This document shows positions 63,099 to 64,000 of a stretch of DNA of 64,000 nucleotides, piece after piece (position 1 is the stretch's first letter; every line of letters begins with the position of its first letter). The notes below the pieces were generated by a model. That model was not told where the DNA came from and did not search any database. It saw only the letters and a program-made list of their open reading frames with translations. Source of the DNA: an uncultured Clostridia bacterium (GTDB lineage Bacteria; Bacillota; Clostridia; Christensenellales; Aristaeellaceae); the NCBI GenBank assembly GCA_947596085.1, contig CANQEW010000004.1:1-64000 (forward strand), read 5' to 3'. Position numbers and translations under genes: made by a program.

Positions 63099-63127
63099 AT
63101 TATATACCAGCGACAAATGGATGTCTA
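63099..63127 (-). promoter_or_regulatory. Promoter of the NADAR gene group
   Basis: On the minus strand TAGACA and TATAAT are 17 bases apart, 35 bases before the NADAR start. Confidence 0.6.
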
Positions 63128-63192
63128 TGACCTCGCAGTTCCAAAGGACAGTGTAATCAATGACCAGTCGTTTTAATTAACAAATAATTAAC

Positions 63193-63221
63193 TTGCGTTT
63201 TTTGAAAATCTGTGGTATATT
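63193..63221 (+). promoter_or_regulatory. Promoter of the XRE-type gene
   Basis: TTGCGT and TATATT are 17 bases apart, 57 bases before the start codon. Confidence 0.6.
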
Positions 63222-63278
63222 TTAATATGTTCGCATCATTTTTAGAGAGAGTGAGGGAATTACAGAGGAGGCGGTTTA

Positions 63279-63812
63279 ATGCGGGATTGTACCAATGCAG
63301 CCATTGATCCTATCGCCACCGGACGCAACATTCTCAGCCTTCGCATGGAGAGAGGCCTCTCCGTCAGAGACATTCAACACTATTTCAATTTCGACGAGCC
63401 GAGAGCCATCTACAAGTGGCAGGCCGGCCAGAGTCTCCCGTCCCTTGATAACCTTTATTCCTTGAGCGCTCTGTTCGACGTCCCCATGGACAGCATCATC
63501 GTCGGTAAAAGATATCGGACCAACTCCATTGAGCCGCAGGATTTATCCTGCGGCTCGCATTTTTTAAGGAAGCCGCTTTGCGAACGGGCGAAGCGGTTTT
63601 ATGTATGTTCAATAAAAGATCACACAGCGAACTTATCCAATTGTGGGTGGACAACCGTTTCTGAACCATTACTGCAAATCCTGGATTCACCCGGTTTGCT
63701 GCCGCAACGAGCCTTCTGCACGACATATAACGCATCGCGAGTTTGTCTTTGGCATTCATGCCAAACCGGTGAAAGTGAGCTTTTTCTTGACAGCGCTGCG
63801 ATCCTGTTTTAA
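63279..63812 (+). CDS. XRE-type regulator whose ORF contains a terminator
   Basis: Residues 1-75 are a helix-turn-helix regulator of a kind common on clostridial mobile elements: TGRNILSLRMERGLSVRDI, YKWQAGQSLPSLDNLYSLS, then VPMDSIIVGKR. The rest of the 177-codon ORF has no family character. A perfect terminator at 63531-63565 lies inside the ORF, starting at codon 85, so the message would end without a stop near codon 95. Either the gene is a nonstop type, like the 59629 gene, or a small frameshift removed an original stop: a +1 shift would use a TGA directly before the hairpin. Confidence 0.7.
   Translation: MRDCTNAAIDPIATGRNILSLRMERGLSVRDIQHYFNFDEPRAIYKWQAGQSLPSLDNLYSLSALFDVPMDSIIVGKRYRTNSIEPQDLSCGSHFLRKPLCERAKRFYVCSIKDHTANLSNCGWTTVSEPLLQILDSPGLLPQRAFCTTYNASRVCLWHSCQTGESELFLDSAAILF
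63531..63565 (+). terminator. Intrinsic terminator inside the XRE-type ORF
   Basis: A perfect 11-bp stem GAGCCGCAGGA/TCCTGCGGCTC with loop TTTA is followed by GCATTTTTT. A second weaker stem (CCGCTT/AAGCGG then TTTT) lies at 63574-63600. Confidence 0.88.
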
Positions 63813-63815
63813 AAT
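63787..63815 (+). promoter_or_regulatory. Promoter of the right-edge gene
   Basis: TTGACA and TAAAAT are 17 bases apart, 38 bases before the start codon. Confidence 0.7.
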
Positions 63816-63852
63816 TAAATAGGCATATTGGTTTAATGAGGTTGGATATCGA

Positions 63853-64000
63853 ATGGTTCGAGGCAACGCGCTTAAACGTGGCGGTTTTGCGCTTTTGGTG
63901 GCGGTTGCGCTCCTGTTGGCGGGAGCGCTGGGGAGATTTGCGCCCGCTGCGCATGCGGAACAGTCGGATTCCCTGCTGCGGATCGAGGTGTCGGTTCGGC
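63853..64000 (+). CDS. Exported protein, truncated by the window end
   Basis: Only the first 49 codons are present. They encode a signal peptide: basic RGNALKRGG, a hydrophobic core FALLVAVALLLAGALG, and a probable cleavage site AHA-EQ. The composition is GC-rich again, so this gene probably belongs to the core chromosome. The function cannot be told. Confidence 0.6.
   Translation, partial: MVRGNALKRGGFALLVAVALLLAGALGRFAPAAHAEQSDSLLRIEVSVR

Overview
The window looks like a chromosomal segment from a GC-rich member of the Clostridia (Firmicutes). This is an inference from gene order: hrcA-grpE-dnaK-dnaJ-prmA-rsmE-mtaB-HIT-rpsU, rpmE-DUF1385-prmC-prfA, zapA-U32-mutS2, and murB-whiA-HPr are all clostridial arrangements. 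A lineage near the Christensenellales fits, but no rRNA or tRNA is present to test it. Shine-Dalgarno sites are strong (AAGGAGG-like), many promoters are textbook sigma-A, and neighbouring genes often overlap by 4 bases (ATGA/GTGA).

Bases 1-9.8 kb hold miaA on the plus strand and a minus-strand run zapA > U32 peptidase > mutS2 > response regulator > histidine kinase > HtrA-like lipoprotein protease. Bases 9.9-24.5 kb hold tmcAL, a thymidine kinase fused to a GNAT acetyltransferase, a DUF697 GTPase, an rRNA-type methyltransferase, an ABC-F protein, an MBOAT acyltransferase, murB, whiA, and a Crh-like HPr homologue without the active-site histidine. They are followed by degV, a CaCA exchanger behind a probable yybP-ykoY (Mn2+) riboswitch, a GNAT protein, mannitol-1-phosphate dehydrogenase and a secreted protein. 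Bases 24.6-28.7 kb are a MarR-controlled heterodimeric ABC exporter. Bases 28.8-33.1 kb hold translation genes (tsaC, prfA, prmC, DUF1385, rpmE). Bases 33.4-42.4 kb are the CIRCE-controlled heat-shock cluster running into rRNA/tRNA modification genes and rpsU. Bases 42.5-45.5 kb hold a methyltransferase and a Rho factor with a very long disordered insertion. Bases 45.6-54.7 kb form a sugar locus: a divergent AraC regulator, an ABC importer (binding protein and two permeases), a YesL protein, an unknown anchored protein, and GH3 and GH1 glycosidases. It probably takes up and hydrolyses beta-linked oligosaccharides.

From about 54.8 to 63.8 kb the composition becomes more AT-rich and the genes become accessory. 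They include a 254-aa unknown protein and a TraG/VirD4-type ATPase with no membrane domain, an RpoD-like sigma factor, several small proteins, a NADAR-family protein, a DUF3232-like protein, a YbjN-like protein, decayed nucleotidyltransferase and phosphoesterase fragments, and an XRE-type regulator. No integrase, relaxase or secretion-channel gene is visible. The island carries a repeated regulatory module: a promoter inside an inverted repeat (two clear copies and a diverged third), and a structured leader RNA of about 110 bases in two copies with pairing-preserving changes. It also has a short RNA gene with its own promoter and terminator. Two island ORFs contain an intrinsic terminator before their stop codon. 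One of them encodes a small basic protein with a tail reminiscent of ArfA/BrfA ribosome-rescue factors, whose genes are known to use this nonstop layout. These are the most promising leads. At the right edge the sequence returns to GC-rich coding, with a truncated exported protein.
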